NCBI GenBank assembly: GCA_016715985.1
Contig: JADJXD010000001.1
Coordinates: 2,480,001-2,544,000, forward strand
Source of the DNA: Saprospiraceae bacterium
Lineage (GTDB): Bacteria > Bacteroidota > Bacteroidia > Chitinophagales > Saprospiraceae
Direction of reading: 5' to 3'
DNA length: 64,000 nt
Below the pieces are notes generated by a model. It searched no databases. It was given only the letters and a program-made list of their open reading frames with translations, and was not told where the DNA came from. Below are positions 8,722 to 18,216 of this stretch, piece by piece. Position numbers and translations under genes: made by a program. The number at the start of each line of letters is the position of its first letter. The stretch's first letter is position 1.

Positions 8722-9555
8722 TTACTCATTAATTTTTATTGCAAAGGGATGCCTGAGTCCTTGATAAGACTTTAGGATAGCTTTTATTTTTCCTACTCTT
8801 AAAGGTGATTCTATAAGGAGCGGTATTCTGTTATTATCATCGGAAACATAGATTTTCATCTTGTCGCCATCATTAAAAACATGGCCTGCAATCAGTTCAG
8901 GCTCTACGATTATCGCATCCATCGTTCCCAAATCTTTAATTTTTAAAGCTTTTTCTTTTCCGGTATATTGTACTTTTATGGAATAAATCTGGTGATCGAA
9001 AAGGATACTAACATTTATATTGTCTCTCGGTCGATAATGCATCAAATTGACATTTCTAAGATAATATAATACCGACACCAGATCATGGGTACAACTGTTT
9101 AGTTCAAATATTTTATGGGTAGTCCTGTCTTTCGTTTTACCGATGTATTCTTCGGCTGTGTTTGTTATTCTGTTAAAAGAAATGCTATCATATTTTTTCG
9201 ACTTTTCTTCTTCTGAAATCCGCACAAAACTTTCTGAAAGCAACGTATTTTTATGGACAACCGTACGAAAGCGGTTTCGGATTTTAAAAAAGGAGTCGTA
9301 CCCTTTATAGCTACTTCCTGTGACATTCATCAAAAAGTGATTTTCTGACTGCCTCACGCTAAAAACAGCTTCCCCTGCCGGAATCCACAAAAGTCCCCAA
9401 TTGTAATAAACTTTATAGACCAAATTTTCGCCGGGTGCAAAAGAATTGTTTTTTAAATTACAGGAATAACCCTGGTCGCCGGATTCTTTTATTTCCATTT
9501 GCCGGAATGACAAGAAAGAAAACAGGACTGCAACGGAAACAAATCCGTATTTCAT
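8722..9555 (-). CDS. DUF3108 exported protein
   Basis: 277 aa from ATG 9555 (MKYGFVSVAVLFSFLSF signal sequence). The body starts with the DUF3108 hallmark FAPGENLVYKVYYNWGLLWIPAGEA and continues as a beta-rich domain (SSYKGYDSFFKIRNRF, FELNSCTHDLVSVLYYLR, DDNNRIPLLIESPLRVGKIKA). DUF3108 proteins are periplasmic or outer-membrane associated and have a lipid-carrier-like beta fold; no reaction is known. Upstream and on the same strand is a FadL-type porin, then a repeat-rich exported protein, so this whole segment is envelope related. Confidence 0.85.
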   Translation of the reverse strand: MKYGFVSVAVLFSFLSFRQMEIKESGDQGYSCNLKNNSFAPGENLVYKVYYNWGLLWIPAGEAVFSVRQSENHFLMNVTGSSYKGYDSFFKIRNRFRTVVHKNTLLSESFVRISEEEKSKKYDSISFNRITNTAEEYIGKTKDRTTHKIFELNSCTHDLVSVLYYLRNVNLMHYRPRDNINVSILFDHQIYSIKVQYTGKEKALKIKDLGTMDAIIVEPELIAGHVFNDGDKMKIYVSDDNNRIPLLIESPLRVGKIKAILKSYQGLRHPFAIKINE

Positions 9556-9613
9556 GACGTGACTATACAAATGATCGATTTGTCTATTTTTACAATTCTA
9601 AATTTCAGTTACA

Positions 9614-11098
9614 TCAGAATTTAAATCCGACTGTAATAGCTCCTTTTGTTCTGTTTGTATTGATATTTGTCAGCGGATCGAGATTTACCTGATCTAAAAC
9701 AACATAAGGATTATAGCCTTCTGCTCTTTCAGAAATTCTGATACCAAGATCAACAAAAAATCTGTCTTCTCTGATTCCGATACCAAATGACAAACGATTG
9801 TTGTAAAAATTGTCTGCATTAAACGGTGATTGTTCCCAGCTATATCCGACTCTCAATCTGAGTGATTGGTAAGCCAACTCTGTTCCCAATCTTAAATTGG
9901 TAGCGGAAGCTAGTTTGTTTTGTACACTTCTGTTTACTTCATTGGTATAAATTGCTTCTGATGGATCATTACTGTATGCCGTACCGTTATAATTGGCAGA
10001 TGTATAATCTACAAATTCAATATCCGCATTCAGAAATCCCTTGATCTCTCCCACTCGATAGATGGTTCCAACACTTCCGACTGCTCTCCAGGGATTGGAC
10101 ATGCGATATCTGAAATTTCCATCAGGAGAATTATAAGTATAAGTTTCTACTCCATTATCAATATAAGAATAAGTCAGACTCGTTGTATAATCATCTGTAA
10201 ATCTGAACCAGGTCGGTGAATGAATAGCGCCTCCGAGCCTGAATGTGTTATTCATTTTATAAATAAACCCCAATTTAAAATTGACACCCAAACCTGTCGT
10301 ATTCAGTCGCTCTGTATAACTTAGTCTGTTAAATGCCGGCACGTTATTATTCGGGTCTGTTTCCTGATAAACTTTGGTTTCTTCAAAATTCGCAAACGGT
10401 ATTCCCATGCTGATACCTATATTTAATTTATTTTGATACTCGCCTGCCCATCCGATTGCCAATTCATTTATTCCACCTCTTTGGATCAGTTCCTGTTCTT
10501 TTTGTATAACCGCTTCGGGATATGCAGTAAAGTCAGTATCATAAAAGAGGTCTTTGTCAAAATCATAGATAGCTCCTGTACTCAATGCTGGAAATGCTAT
10601 AAAATCATCGAGATCATCTTCAGAAATGGTATTGGCTTTTTCAGCAAACATAGTGGTGATAGAACCTTTACTTTGACCTTGCACAAAAATATTTCTGTTA
10701 AAATCAGCAATACGACTGAATCCAATGGCCAGATTCGAAGAGGTCCATGAACTACCTTTTCGGTTAGTACTTATGACAAATCCAATATTATCCAAACCCA
10801 ACCCTGATCTTTTACTTCTTTCCAAACTATTTTTATCTGCTGCAAAATATGCTTCAGTACGGCTGAAATTCAGAGATGGTGTGAAAGTAAACTCGCTGAT
10901 TCTGAAATCTGCAATACCGGCCGGATTGATATTTATAACAGAAAAGTCTCCACCCATAGCACCAAAAGCGCTTCCGACCCCCAAAGTCCTTGCAGTACCT
11001 GCCGGATCTAAATCTGACCACCTGACGATATCAGTTATATTCTGACCATAGACATTTCCAAAAATTAAAAAATATAATAGTATCTGTAAATTTTTCAT
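9614..11098 (-). CDS. FadL/OmpP1/TodX-family outer-membrane protein
   Basis: 494-aa outer-membrane beta-barrel. Signal peptide MKNLQILLYFLIFGNVYG, followed by the family's N-terminal plug segment (DPAGTARTLGVGSAFGAMGGDFSVININPAG, the typical small-residue region then NPAG). Many alternating amphipathic strands follow, and the chain ends with GAITVGFKF, a C-terminal Phe typical of outer-membrane barrels. FadL-type channels pass hydrophobic molecules such as fatty acids or aromatic compounds; in Bacteroidota these are often labelled hemin receptor without proof. The substrate is unknown. Confidence 0.87.
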   Translation of the reverse strand: MKNLQILLYFLIFGNVYGQNITDIVRWSDLDPAGTARTLGVGSAFGAMGGDFSVININPAGIADFRISEFTFTPSLNFSRTEAYFAADKNSLERSKRSGLGLDNIGFVISTNRKGSSWTSSNLAIGFSRIADFNRNIFVQGQSKGSITTMFAEKANTISEDDLDDFIAFPALSTGAIYDFDKDLFYDTDFTAYPEAVIQKEQELIQRGGINELAIGWAGEYQNKLNIGISMGIPFANFEETKVYQETDPNNNVPAFNRLSYTERLNTTGLGVNFKLGFIYKMNNTFRLGGAIHSPTWFRFTDDYTTSLTYSYIDNGVETYTYNSPDGNFRYRMSNPWRAVGSVGTIYRVGEIKGFLNADIEFVDYTSANYNGTAYSNDPSEAIYTNEVNRSVQNKLASATNLRLGTELAYQSLRLRVGYSWEQSPFNADNFYNNRLSFGIGIREDRFFVDLGIRISERAEGYNPYVVLDQVNLDPLTNINTNRTKGAITVGFKF

Positions 11099-11214
11099 GA
11101 TGTTAAGATTTTTAGATTTATAGAAAAGGGGAGAACAATGATCAATTATTCTACCCCTAATTTTTATGTTATCGGTGTAATACCGTTTGAACCATTTTGG
11201 TCAGATAATTCTAA

Positions 11215-12489
11215 CTATCCACCACCTCTTCTGGATCCGCCACCACCCCCTCTTGATGAGGAGCCTGAAGACGAAGATCCCGAAGATCTCATTGATGAGC
11301 CTGAAGAATTTCCTGAAGATGATCTGTTGGAAGAACCACTATTAAAACCTGAATTACTACGTTGCGAACTTCCTGTATCGATTCCTCCCCCTCTGCTACT
11401 TCTGTTTGGTGTAGAAGAAGGTTGTGTGCTTCTGGTATTTGGTGTAGCACCGGCATCATTACCGGATCTTCTTGATTGGTTATTCTGTCTGGTCGACGGA
11501 GTAGTATTAGCACTTCTTGAAGGCTCATTGTTTCTTTGAGGACTGGCATTTGTATTATTATCTGCTGGTCTTCTGTATATACTGGACCTTTGAGCGTCTG
11601 AATTTCTCCCGGAAACATCATCACTTTTCTGTATATCTCCTTTGTAGATGCCTGATCTGTCAGCAGCACCAATTCTGTTTGGACTTATACTATTACCTGA
11701 TCCCGGATTTGCATCTGTCTGAACAGGCCCCGTACCATTTCCCCCACTAATAACTTCTCTGCGTGGTGATGCATTTCTTCCCTCGGTAGAAGAACTAACA
11801 GAACCTCCTCTTCTGGAGCCATAGACTGCGTTACTATTATTGTTTCCGGAATTCCAACCACCGTTGTTATTCCAACCATTTCCATTCCAGTTATTTCCGT
11901 TGTTCCAATTATTTCCGTAATAAACATTACCATAAAAGTTATTATTGAAGCCCCATGCAGGCGGACATGAATTCCAGCCCCAGCCTGTGTTCCACGAGTT
12001 CCAGCCCCAACCGTTATTCCATGAATTCCAACCCCAAGGTCTGTTCCATGAATTCCAACCCCAGCCTGTATTCCACGAGTTCCAGCCCATGCCAACATTC
12101 CAGGAGTTCCAACCCCAAGGTCTGACGATCGGAGAACCGATAAAAACATTTATGCCATTGGATGGATAAAATGGATCATAGTAAAAGTCATCATACCAAC
12201 TGTTGAAAGAATTATAATTTACAACTCTTGCTGGTGCATGAAATCTTCTGATCCGATTGGAATATGAATAATCATAATCTTCGTAAATCTCGTCATCATA
12301 CTCTGTGTATGCGTATTCATCCACATAAGTGTTCTGATTTGATCGAGGTTGATTCTGAACAGTTGAGGTTACTGGCAATGCATCGGTTCTATGATCAAAA
12401 TAAAGATCATCAAACTGTGCCCAGCCGGAAGTTGAAATGACCAGGACCAAGGTCAGTGTTTTTAATAATAAGTGATTAAACCGTTTCAT
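11215..12489 (-). CDS. Exported Trp/Asn/Gly repeat protein
   Basis: 424 aa from ATG 12489; signal peptide MKRFNHLLLKTLTLVLVISTSGWA. Three compositional zones follow: an acidic Tyr/Asp region (about 22-95, YTEYDDEIYEDYDYSYS), six imperfect 9-residue repeats of the type WGWNSWNxG (about 120-175) running into an Asn/Gly/Trp stretch, and a long Ser/Asn/Arg/Gly tail ending SSRGGGGGSRRGGG. No enzymatic domain is recognisable. The biased composition also opens long meaningless frames in the other five readings. Likely a surface or periplasmic structural protein; the function is unknown. Confidence 0.75.
   Translation of the reverse strand: MKRFNHLLLKTLTLVLVISTSGWAQFDDLYFDHRTDALPVTSTVQNQPRSNQNTYVDEYAYTEYDDEIYEDYDYSYSNRIRRFHAPARVVNYNSFNSWYDDFYYDPFYPSNGINVFIGSPIVRPWGWNSWNVGMGWNSWNTGWGWNSWNRPWGWNSWNNGWGWNSWNTGWGWNSCPPAWGFNNNFYGNVYYGNNWNNGNNWNGNGWNNNGGWNSGNNNSNAVYGSRRGGSVSSSTEGRNASPRREVISGGNGTGPVQTDANPGSGNSISPNRIGAADRSGIYKGDIQKSDDVSGRNSDAQRSSIYRRPADNNTNASPQRNNEPSRSANTTPSTRQNNQSRRSGNDAGATPNTRSTQPSSTPNRSSRGGGIDTGSSQRSNSGFNSGSSNRSSSGNSSGSSMRSSGSSSSGSSSRGGGGGSRRGGG
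11970..12120 (-). repeat. 27-bp coding tandem repeat (about six copies)
   Basis: The DNA behind the WGWNSWN repeats consists of about six 27-bp units with recurring GAATTCCA and CCCCA blocks on the plus strand. Copies are near-identical at DNA level, so copy number could change by slippage or recombination. Confidence 0.8.
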
Positions 12490-12746
12490 ACTATTTCTTA
12501 TTTTTATTTTTTGATCGCAATAAATCGGACTTTCCCCTTTATTTGAGTGCAAATTATTACTTTTGCAGCGACTTTTGAGTTAAAAATCAATTAAAGTTAA
12601 GTTTTTAAATGTTAAATGCAAGTTTTCATAACTATTACTCAGATGTAAGACGCATTTAAGATGTTTACCGTTAGTGATTTAGACCATTTTAATGATATTT
12701 TAACTTTAATCCACAATAATAATTTTAAATACATTCAGCAGTTTAA

Positions 12747-14213
12747 ATGGCAAAAGAAATAACAAGCAGGGAAGAGAATTATTCGCAGTGGTATAATGAT
12801 ATCGTAAAAAAAGCCGGACTTGCAGATAATTCAGCAGTAAGAGGTTGTATGGTCATAAAGCCTTACGGATATGCGATATGGGAATTGATGAGAGATCAGT
12901 TAGACAAAATGTTTAAAGATACCGGTCATGTGAACGCTTATTTCCCCTTATTCATTCCCAAAAGTTTTTTGAGTAAAGAAGCACAGCACATAGAAGGGTT
13001 TGCAAAAGAATGCGCCGTAGTGACACATCACAGATTGATGAATGACCCCAACGGAAGCGGCGTGATTGTGGATCCCACAGCAAAACTGGAGGAAGAACTT
13101 ATCGTCCGACCGACTTCTGAAACTATTATCTGGCATACTTATAAAGACTGGATTCAGTCTTACAGAGACCTTCCTCTTCTGATCAATCAGTGGGCGAATG
13201 TTGTGCGATGGGAAATGCGAACCAGACCCTTTCTTCGTACTGCCGAATTTTTGTGGCAGGAAGGACACACCGCACATGCAACGGCTCAGGAAGCATTGGA
13301 AGAATCCAGGTTAATGCACCGTGTATATGCTGAATTTGCAGAACAATATATGGCTATGCCGGTAATCATGGGTTCCAAATCTGAAAATGAAAGATTTGCA
13401 GGAGCTGTAGAAACCTTTACGATTGAAGCGTTGATGCAGGATGGAAAAGCATTGCAGGCAGGAACATCTCATTTTCTGGGACAGAATTTTGCAAAAGCTT
13501 TTGAGGTAACTTTTATGAATGACCGGAATGAAACCGAATTTGTATGGGCTACATCCTGGGGTGTCTCCACACGATTGGTCGGGGGGCTCATAATGACTCA
13601 CTCTGATGATGTAGGATTGGTATTACCTCCAAGATTAGCACCGATACAGGTAGTCATTGTTCCTATACCCAAGCCGGATGAAGAATTATTGGCAAAAGCA
13701 GAAGAAATCAGTGCGGAATTAAAAGCCAGAGGTATCAGAGTAAAAATAGATAAAGATGATACCAAAAGACCGGGATTCAAATTCGCTGAATATGAAATGA
13801 AAGGCGTTCCTATCCGATTAGGTCTGGGAAGGCGTGACATAGAAAATAATCAGATAGAAGTTGCGAGAAGGGACACCAAAGAAAAAACAAGTGCTTCCTT
13901 GGATAATATCGGAATGTATGTTTCTGAATTACTGGAAGATATTCAAAACAATTTGCTGGAACGAGCCAAAAGATACCGGGCTGAACACACAACATCCGTG
14001 GATGATTTTGATACTTTTAAGGAAGTATTGGAAACGAAAGGTGGTTTTATTTCCTGCCATTGGGATGGGACAAAAGAGACTGAAATTAAAATAAAAGAAG
14101 AAACGAAGGCAACCCTGCGTTGCATTCCGATAGATATTGTAGAGGAAGCAGGAAAATGTGTTTATTCAGGCAAGCCCTCTTCAGGAAGAGTAATATTTGC
14201 AAAAGCTTATTAA
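12747..14213 (+). CDS. proS: Prolyl-tRNA synthetase (short, archaeal/eukaryote-like form)
   Basis: Charges tRNA-Pro with proline. 488 aa with no editing-domain insertion, the short class II ProRS form widespread in Bacteroidota. Recognised stretches include SREENYSQWYNDIVKKA at the start, VIKPYGYAIWE, the class II motif 2 region VRPTSETIIW and RWEMRTRPFLRTAEFLWQEGHTAHAT, and the motif 3 area SWGVSTRLVGGLIMTHSDD. The anticodon-binding domain follows (VVIVPIPKPDEE...), and the C-terminal extension ends SGRVIFAKAY. It is followed after 11 bp by the DUF3127 gene on the same strand. Confidence 0.97.
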   Translation: MAKEITSREENYSQWYNDIVKKAGLADNSAVRGCMVIKPYGYAIWELMRDQLDKMFKDTGHVNAYFPLFIPKSFLSKEAQHIEGFAKECAVVTHHRLMNDPNGSGVIVDPTAKLEEELIVRPTSETIIWHTYKDWIQSYRDLPLLINQWANVVRWEMRTRPFLRTAEFLWQEGHTAHATAQEALEESRLMHRVYAEFAEQYMAMPVIMGSKSENERFAGAVETFTIEALMQDGKALQAGTSHFLGQNFAKAFEVTFMNDRNETEFVWATSWGVSTRLVGGLIMTHSDDVGLVLPPRLAPIQVVIVPIPKPDEELLAKAEEISAELKARGIRVKIDKDDTKRPGFKFAEYEMKGVPIRLGLGRRDIENNQIEVARRDTKEKTSASLDNIGMYVSELLEDIQNNLLERAKRYRAEHTTSVDDFDTFKEVLETKGGFISCHWDGTKETEIKIKEETKATLRCIPIDIVEEAGKCVYSGKPSSGRVIFAKAY

Positions 14214-14224
14214 AATTAATCATT

Positions 14225-14605
14225 ATGTCATTTGAAATCGAAGGATTACTACACAAAAAATATGAAGTTGAGAGCAAAAGCAGCTCTTTTCAGACACGTG
14301 AGTTTGTCATCACAACGGAAGGAACTTATCCTCAATTCGTTAAATTCCAACTTACACAGGACAAGTGTGGTATATTGGATCAGTATGCTGAAGGAGAAAA
14401 AGTAAAAGTGTTTTTCGACCTTCGTGGCCGTGAATGGCAGGGAAAATATTTTACCAATCTGAATGCGTGGAAAATGGAAAAAATGGCGCTTGGAGGAGAT
14501 AATTTTCAATCTTCTGCACCGCCACCACCACCACCGCCGCCATTCGGGGATGATTCGAATGATTTTTCCGGAGGAGGTATGCCGGAGGACGATTTACCTT
14601 TTTAA
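14225..14605 (+). CDS. DUF3127 protein with SSB-like acidic C-terminal tip
   Basis: 126 aa from ATG 14225. The domain MSFEIEGLLHKKYEVESKS...SFQTREFVITTEG...YPQFVKFQLTQDKC matches DUF3127, a small Bacteroidota family probably with an OB-like beta barrel. After it come a run of eight prolines, a Gly/Asp linker and the terminal residues GGMPEDDLPF. That tail layout (flexible linker plus acidic residues ending in Leu-Pro-Phe) is like the end of single-stranded-DNA-binding protein, which docks repair and replication proteins. Binding to nucleic acid or to SSB partners is inference. It sits 11 bp after proS, so it is probably co-transcribed. Confidence 0.85.
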   Translation: MSFEIEGLLHKKYEVESKSSSFQTREFVITTEGTYPQFVKFQLTQDKCGILDQYAEGEKVKVFFDLRGREWQGKYFTNLNAWKMEKMALGGDNFQSSAPPPPPPPPFGDDSNDFSGGGMPEDDLPF

Positions 14606-14728
14606 GACAGAAACAACATATTTTCAGTATGATAAATGTAGTGGTAAATAGTTGCCTATCAGGTAAAAATTAATTTTTTACCATTATCTCAGATACATTC
14701 CTTAATTTCACAGTCTTAAGTTAAGGTT

Positions 14729-16333
14729 ATGAAACACAAGTCTTTGAATGTGCTGTTTATCATTGGATTAATGGCTTTCTCATTAAATCTGTCCGGTCAG
14801 ATTACAGATGCTCCTGTACGTGAAGACGGAGATGGCCCTTTTCAGAAATTGATCATCAGAGGGGTTACACTTATTAATAGTACAGGTGCACCACCAGTTG
14901 GTCCGATAGATATTGTTGTTGAAAATAATATTATCCGACAAATCAAAAATGTAGGTTATCCCGGAGTGCCCATAGATGCTAAGAACAGACCAAAAGCAGA
15001 GCCCGGTGATAAGGTGATAGAATGTGAAGGAATGTATTTGTTGCCCGGATTTATTGATATGCACGGACACATTGGTGGTCAATATCAGGGAACACCCGCA
15101 GAATATGTTTTTAAACTTTGGTTGGCTCATGGCATAACCACTATACGGGATCCTGCCAGTGGAAATGGTGTAAATTGGACCATGGCACACAAAGCCAAAA
15201 GCAGCAGGAACGAAATTGCTGCCCCAAGGATTTTATGTTATCCTTCATTTGGTTCCGGTTGGGAAAAACCTGTTTCAACCACAGCCGAAGCACGTCAGTG
15301 GGTGCAGGAGAATGCAAAAAGTGGTGCAGACGGGATCAAGTTTTTTGGCGCTGCTCCTGACATTTTTAAAGCGGCTCTGGATGAAAACAAAAAATTGGGA
15401 TTACGATCAGCATGCCATCATGCCCAACTGGAGGTAGGAAGAATGAACGTCCTGGCAACTGCCAAAGCCGGGCTGACAACAATGGAACACTGGTATGGTC
15501 TTCCGGAAGCCCTTTTTGATAGTCAGACATTACAAAACTATCCTCCGGATTATAATTACAACAATGAACAAAACCGATTTGAAGAAGCCGGTAAATTGTG
15601 GAAGCAAGCTGCAAAACCCGGCAGCGAAAGGTGGAATTATGTGATGGACGAGTTGATCAAACTGGATTTTACTATTGATCCTACCTTTAATATTTATGAA
15701 GCCAATCGCGATTTTATGATGACCCGAAGAGCAGAATGGCACGAAGATTATACTTTACCTTCATTGTGGAGATTCTATGCACCCAGTAGGATTTCTCATG
15801 GATCTTACTGGTTTGACTGGGGGACGGAACAGGAAGTGGCGTGGAAAGAAAATTATAAAATCTGGATGCAATTTGTCAATGAATATAAAAACAAGGGAGG
15901 TCGGGTGACAGCTGGATCGGATTCCGGATTTATATATCAGTTGTATGGATTTGGCTATATCAGAGAACTCGAATTATTGAGAGAGGCCGGTTTTCATCCT
16001 TTGGAGGTTATTCGGGCAGCTACGTTAAAAGGAGCAGAAGCATTAGGTATGGCAGACAAAATCGGGAGTGTAGAGATCGGTAAATATGCAGACTTTGTGA
16101 TAATTGAAGAAAATCCATTGGCAAATCTGAAAGTACTTTATGGAACGGGTGCTATCAAACTTAATGAAAACAATGAAGCGGTGAGAGTGGGTGGTGTCAA
16201 ATATACTGTAAAAGACGGGATTGTATATGACGCGAAAAAATTACTGGCAGATGTAAAAGAAATTGTTGATGAAGCAAAATCAGGAGAAGATTTTGAGATT
16301 ATACAGCCGGGTATTCCAAAAAACAAACCTTGA
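14729..16333 (+). CDS. Exported amidohydrolase (imidazolonepropionase-like family)
   Basis: 534 aa. Signal peptide MKHKSLNVLFIIGLMAFSLNLSG, then a metal-dependent amidohydrolase. The HxH metal site is visible in LLPGFIDMHGHIGG (about residues 107-120), followed by HGITTIRDPASG, SACHHAQLEVGR, TTMEHWYG, and the Asp of the C-terminal metal site in VTAGSDSGF. The last part (ALGMADKIGSVEIGKYADFVII) is the usual composite-domain closure. Family members cleave cyclic amides, dipeptides or related bonds; the substrate is unknown. Export suggests periplasmic scavenging. No operon partner is apparent. Confidence 0.87.
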   Translation: MKHKSLNVLFIIGLMAFSLNLSGQITDAPVREDGDGPFQKLIIRGVTLINSTGAPPVGPIDIVVENNIIRQIKNVGYPGVPIDAKNRPKAEPGDKVIECEGMYLLPGFIDMHGHIGGQYQGTPAEYVFKLWLAHGITTIRDPASGNGVNWTMAHKAKSSRNEIAAPRILCYPSFGSGWEKPVSTTAEARQWVQENAKSGADGIKFFGAAPDIFKAALDENKKLGLRSACHHAQLEVGRMNVLATAKAGLTTMEHWYGLPEALFDSQTLQNYPPDYNYNNEQNRFEEAGKLWKQAAKPGSERWNYVMDELIKLDFTIDPTFNIYEANRDFMMTRRAEWHEDYTLPSLWRFYAPSRISHGSYWFDWGTEQEVAWKENYKIWMQFVNEYKNKGGRVTAGSDSGFIYQLYGFGYIRELELLREAGFHPLEVIRAATLKGAEALGMADKIGSVEIGKYADFVIIEENPLANLKVLYGTGAIKLNENNEAVRVGGVKYTVKDGIVYDAKKLLADVKEIVDEAKSGEDFEIIQPGIPKNKP

Positions 16334-16363
16334 TATTGTGGTTAGGTTTGGAATGAGAAATGA

Positions 16364-16528
16364 TTAATAAAAAAATGTTTTGAAGTAATCATACAGACTA
16401 ACTCTGTATTTAATGCACCATATGATAAATGCAATAGACAAAAACAGAATAGCAACTCTGAATTTTTTAAAAAACCGAAGTATTATTTCTTTTCTGGTGG
16501 TATATCGTTTCCTTTTTGAATATGCCAT
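16364..16528 (-). CDS. Small (54 aa) basic single-span membrane protein
   Basis: ATG at 16528 opens 54 codons ending TAA at 16364. The first 24 residues are strongly basic (MAYSKRKRYTTRKEIILRFF). One transmembrane span follows (VAILFLSIAFIIWCI), then a short aromatic tail (YRVSLYDYFKTFFY). The positive N-terminus predicts N-in topology. A TAnnTTTG box (TATCTTTG) lies 23 bp upstream on the same strand, supporting expression. It is downstream of the NDH-2 gene, also on the minus strand, with 101 bp between. No family is recognised; it could be a septum, secretion or respiratory-chain accessory peptide. Confidence 0.6.
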   Translation of the reverse strand: MAYSKRKRYTTRKEIILRFFKKFRVAILFLSIAFIIWCIKYRVSLYDYFKTFFY

Positions 16529-16551
16529 ATACTAAATCGTTGTAAAGCCCG

Positions 16552-16559
16552 CAAAGATA
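16552..16559 (-). promoter_or_regulatory. -7 promoter box (TATCTTTG) for the 54-aa protein
   Basis: Minus-strand TATCTTTG matches TAnnTTTG and ends 23 bp before ATG 16528. No clear -33 box. Confidence 0.45.
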
Positions 16560-16629
16560 TCAATTCCTGACAGATAATTACTTTTGTAGCTTACCTATTG
16601 AAATTAGTACGTGGTTTTGCAATTTTTAC

Positions 16630-17961
16630 TCAGGAGACCAATTCCTTGCTTGTAGTTTTAGTCCAATCAGAAATGGCATTTCTGTTCTCAGGAACGATGT
16701 CATTATTTGATTCTTCTTTCAATATTAACCTTAGAGAACTGTTTTTGGAGATATAATTCCATGCCCAGTTGATAAAGATAATGATTTTGTTTCTAACACT
16801 GAGTATAAGCATAAGGTGCAAAAACATCCAGACTACCCATGCAAAATATCCTTTAAACTTCACAAATGGCAACTCAACGACTGCTTTATTTCTACCTATC
16901 GTTGCCATAGATCCCAAATCTTTGTATTCGTATTCTTTCTGAGTTTTGCCTTCTTTGATCGCTATTAAATTATTGGCTAATAAGATACCTTGATTGATAG
17001 CCACATTTGCAACCTGAGGATGACCTTTTGGATATAGGGATGTTTCCATATATGATATATCACCAATAGCATAAATATTTTTAGTTCCCCTGATCTTATT
17101 TTGTCTGTCCACAATATATCTGTTCGAATGGGTAATCATATCAGGATGAAGCCCGTCAATCAAATTTCCGGTAACTCCAGCCGCCCAGATGACTTGTTTC
17201 GTTTTAATGACATCGCCGTTGTTAGTACTTAGATTTGTACCATCATAATCCGTCACAAAGGTTTTGGTTTTAATAATCACACCCAGATCTTTCAGATATT
17301 GAGCAGAAGTTTTTTTGGACATTTCGCTCATATTATTGAGTGTGTCCGGACTACCTTCCAGCAGAATAATATTCATCTTTGTGAAGTCTATTCTGAAAAA
17401 GTCTTTTGGAAGGATGTCTCTTTTAATTTCAGCAAAAGCACCTGCCAGTTCAACACCAGTTGGGCCACCACCAACGACTACAATATTCAGTAGTGCTTCC
17501 TTTTCTTTTTCATCCGCATACAGGATTTTTTCGAAATTCTCAAGAATACTGTTTCTGATATGGATGGCCTGATACGTGGATTTCAAACTGTAGGCATATT
17601 TCTGAATGTTTTTGTTACCAAAAAAATTAGTTTTACATCCGGTTGCAATTATCAGATAATCATACTCGAATATACCTATTTCAGTATGGACAGTATTATT
17701 TGTTTGGTCTATATAATCAACTTCCGTCAAACGGATACGCACATCTTTTCTCTTCTGAAAGATTTTTCTGAACGGAAAAGAAATACTGGAAGGTTCGACC
17801 TGAGAAGTTGCTACCTGATAAAAAAGAGGTTGGAACTGGTGATGATTTAATTTATCAATCAGCAGTATATCAAATCTATCTTTTTTAAGATTCTGAATAA
17901 ACTGAAGCCCGGCGAATCCTCCTCCTATGACCACAATTCTTTCTTTATTTTTTTCTGACAT
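16630..17961 (-). CDS. ndh: Type II NADH:quinone oxidoreductase (NDH-2)
   Basis: 443 aa. Single-subunit flavoprotein that oxidises NADH and reduces quinone without pumping protons. The N-terminal FAD dinucleotide fold is VVIGGGFAGLQFIQNL (about 10-25) and the NADH-binding Rossmann motif is VVVGGGPTGVELAGAFAE (about 160-178). YAIGDISYMETSLYPKGHPQVANVAINQG is the second FAD contact and quinone-side signature. A C-terminal hydrophobic/amphipathic segment (WVVWMFLHLMLILSV) anchors it to the membrane, as usual for the family. It is transcribed away from the small exported protein and SulP-Dab genes. Confidence 0.92.
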   Translation of the reverse strand: MSEKNKERIVVIGGGFAGLQFIQNLKKDRFDILLIDKLNHHQFQPLFYQVATSQVEPSSISFPFRKIFQKRKDVRIRLTEVDYIDQTNNTVHTEIGIFEYDYLIIATGCKTNFFGNKNIQKYAYSLKSTYQAIHIRNSILENFEKILYADEKEKEALLNIVVVGGGPTGVELAGAFAEIKRDILPKDFFRIDFTKMNIILLEGSPDTLNNMSEMSKKTSAQYLKDLGVIIKTKTFVTDYDGTNLSTNNGDVIKTKQVIWAAGVTGNLIDGLHPDMITHSNRYIVDRQNKIRGTKNIYAIGDISYMETSLYPKGHPQVANVAINQGILLANNLIAIKEGKTQKEYEYKDLGSMATIGRNKAVVELPFVKFKGYFAWVVWMFLHLMLILSVRNKIIIFINWAWNYISKNSSLRLILKEESNNDIVPENRNAISDWTKTTSKELVS

Positions 17962-18216
17962 GATTCTTTACATTTAAGAGATCACTACTAAAACGCTATA
18001 AAATTAAATTTGGTTGTTAATGAAATTATAATGTGAAGTTTACTATAAATTTGGAAAAAATGTTTTAAAGTTAAAATCAACAAAAAGTTGTGGTTTGATT
18101 TAGTTTTGAAACAAATAATCAATCCATTAGGAATATTAAATTCTGATTAACACTTTGTTAAAAAAGTATATGCTACTTTTGCCCTACTTTTTAGAATATT
18201 CATTGAAAATGAATTC

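Noticed and set aside
11138..12169. Several long overlapping frames on both strands opposite the Trp-repeat gene
   Set aside because: They come from the repeat and low-complexity composition of the real minus-strand gene, lack signals, and encode Pro/Leu/Glu or His/Gln runs.
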